Source: RXOA01 sp964547105
Lineage (GTDB): Bacteria > Bipolaricaulota > Bipolaricaulia > UBA7950 > UBA9294
Assembly: GCA_964547105.1 (NCBI GenBank)
Contig: CAZJLO010000088.1
Location: 1 to 5,275 of the forward strand
Length of the DNA stretch: 5,275 bases
Direction of reading: 5' to 3'
Notes under the pieces: generated by a model
Seen by the model: only the letters and a program-made list of their open reading frames with translations
The model's database searches: none
Told to the model about the DNA's origin: nothing
Shown here: positions 4,548 to 5,275 of the stretch, piece after piece
Numbering within the stretch: the first letter of the stretch is position 1
How the letters are laid out: the number at the start of each line of letters is the position of its first letter
Position numbers and translations under genes: made by a program

Positions 4548-5275
4548 ATGCGAATTACAGCGTTTGTCGGAAGCGCTCGCAACAAGCACACGCACGAAGC
4601 TGTTCGTCGGTTCTTCGACCATCTCCAGGCACTGGGAGCGGTCGAAACCGAGCTAGTCATGCTGAGGGACTACCCGCTCGAAACCTGCCGTGGCTGCAAG
4701 CTGTGCTTTGATCAGGGCGAAGAAGCCTGCCCTCTGAAGGACGATCGTGATGTGCTGATCGAGAAGATGGAGGCCTCCGACGCAGTTGTCTTCGCTTCGC
4801 CAAGCTATATGTTTCAGGTGTCGGGACTGATGAAGACGTTCATCGATCGACTTGCGTTTCTCGGCCACCGCCCGCGCTTTTTTGGGAAGGCGTTCACCAA
4901 CATCGTCGTGCAAGGCCTTCCGTTCGAGGCCAAGATCGGCAAGTACCTCAATTTGGTGGGCTCCTGCTTCGGCTTCACTCCAGTCAGGGGAAGCCGGATC
5001 ACGGTTCGCGATCCGATGACCAGCAGGGATGTGCAAAAGATGGAGCGAAACCTTGCCAAGCAGAGCAAGCGGTTCTACGAGAGGATGGAGCGGGCAGCCA
5101 AACCCGCGCCGACGCTGACGATGCTGATGGGCTTCCGGATCGGGAGAACGACGATGAAGCTCGAACTGGACGAAGGCAGTCGTGACTACCGCTACTACAA
5201 AGAGAACGGTTGGTTTGACGCCGACTACTACTATCCCGTTCGTTTGGGACCGCTGAAGAAACTGCTCGGGAGGCT
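4548..5275 (+). CDS. flavodoxin-fold NAD(P)H/FMN oxidoreductase with iron-sulfur-type cysteine motif (3' end missing)
   Basis: An open frame of 242 codons runs off the right edge. The N-terminus MRITAFVGSARNKHT is the first strand and FMN-phosphate loop of the NADPH-dependent FMN reductase/flavodoxin superfamily (PF03358/PF02525 type), with Gly8, Ser9, Arg11 and Thr15 in the usual places. SPSYMFQVSGLMKTFIDRL (84-102) is the second family hallmark. Between them C47, C50, C53 and C61 form CX2CX2CX7C, the compact motif that binds a [4Fe-4S] cluster in Methanosarcina-type iron-sulfur flavoproteins (Isf); many relatives carry similar cysteines without proof of a cluster. Residues about 175-242 form a C-terminal extension rich in Tyr and basic residues (RDYRYYKENGWF, then DYYYP, near 207-227). 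ATG 4548 is chosen because it begins the first strand and has AGGGGG 5 nt upstream; in-frame GTG 4521 is an alternative. It is a cytoplasmic electron-transfer enzyme, substrate unknown. Confidence 0.9.
   Translation, partial: MRITAFVGSARNKHTHEAVRRFFDHLQALGAVETELVMLRDYPLETCRGCKLCFDQGEEACPLKDDRDVLIEKMEASDAVVFASPSYMFQVSGLMKTFIDRLAFLGHRPRFFGKAFTNIVVQGLPFEAKIGKYLNLVGSCFGFTPVRGSRITVRDPMTSRDVQKMERNLAKQSKRFYERMERAAKPAPTLTMLMGFRIGRTTMKLELDEGSRDYRYYKENGWFDADYYYPVRLGPLKKLLGR

Noticed and set aside
286..5275. The window as a multi-gene defence, secretion or biosynthetic system
   Set aside because: The genes are in separate orientations and probable transcription units, no shared partner domains are seen, and no mobility, nuclease, toxin or core biosynthetic enzyme is present.

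Overview
The window looks like ordinary chromosomal sequence from a moderately GC-rich bacterium. The evidence for a Gram-negative-type envelope is one lipoprotein with an LSGC lipobox and two further proteins with Sec-type signal sequences. Strong purine-rich Shine-Dalgarno sites (AAGGAGG class) precede several genes. A flavoprotein with an iron-sulfur-type cysteine motif hints at an anaerobe or a microbe of low-oxygen habitats, but this is inference. The species or phylum cannot be named from the sequence. There are no RNA genes, CRISPR arrays, insertion sequences or phage genes.

Layout, left to right. Bases 1-150 may hold the 5' end of a minus-strand gene that leaves the window (weak). Bases 151-285 are a leader for the first solid gene and contain three copies of GCAAG that compete for one CTTGC next to the ribosome-binding site. 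Bases 286-2079 (+) encode an exported DUF885-family protein with the HExxPGHH signature of a putative zinc hydrolase. Only 6 bp separate its stop from the stop of a convergent gene at 2086-3333 (-). That gene encodes a lipoprotein with two DUF1566/Lcl_C domains in tandem. Upstream of it on the same strand, after a 285-nt gap with a direct repeat, a palindrome and a long-loop hairpin, 3619-4251 (-) encodes a small secreted protein of unknown function. It has six cysteines and a probable beta-sandwich resembling the pre-peptidase C-terminal (PPC) domain. A 296-nt divergent spacer (4252-4547) separates it from a flavodoxin-fold NAD(P)H/FMN oxidoreductase with a CX2CX2CX7C motif (4548 to the right edge, +, incomplete).

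Three of the four solid genes encode cell-surface or exported proteins: a putative peptidase, a surface lipoprotein and a cysteine-containing secreted protein. They share location, but nothing in the sequence shows that they work as one system. Each is in its own probable transcription unit, and the flavoprotein is cytoplasmic and divergent.

I see no convincing undescribed multi-gene system. The points most worth a second look are the roughly eight-fold excess of the palindrome CGATCG across the window, the alternative hairpins over the DUF885 ribosome-binding site, the unassigned secreted cysteine protein, and the cysteine motif of the flavoprotein.
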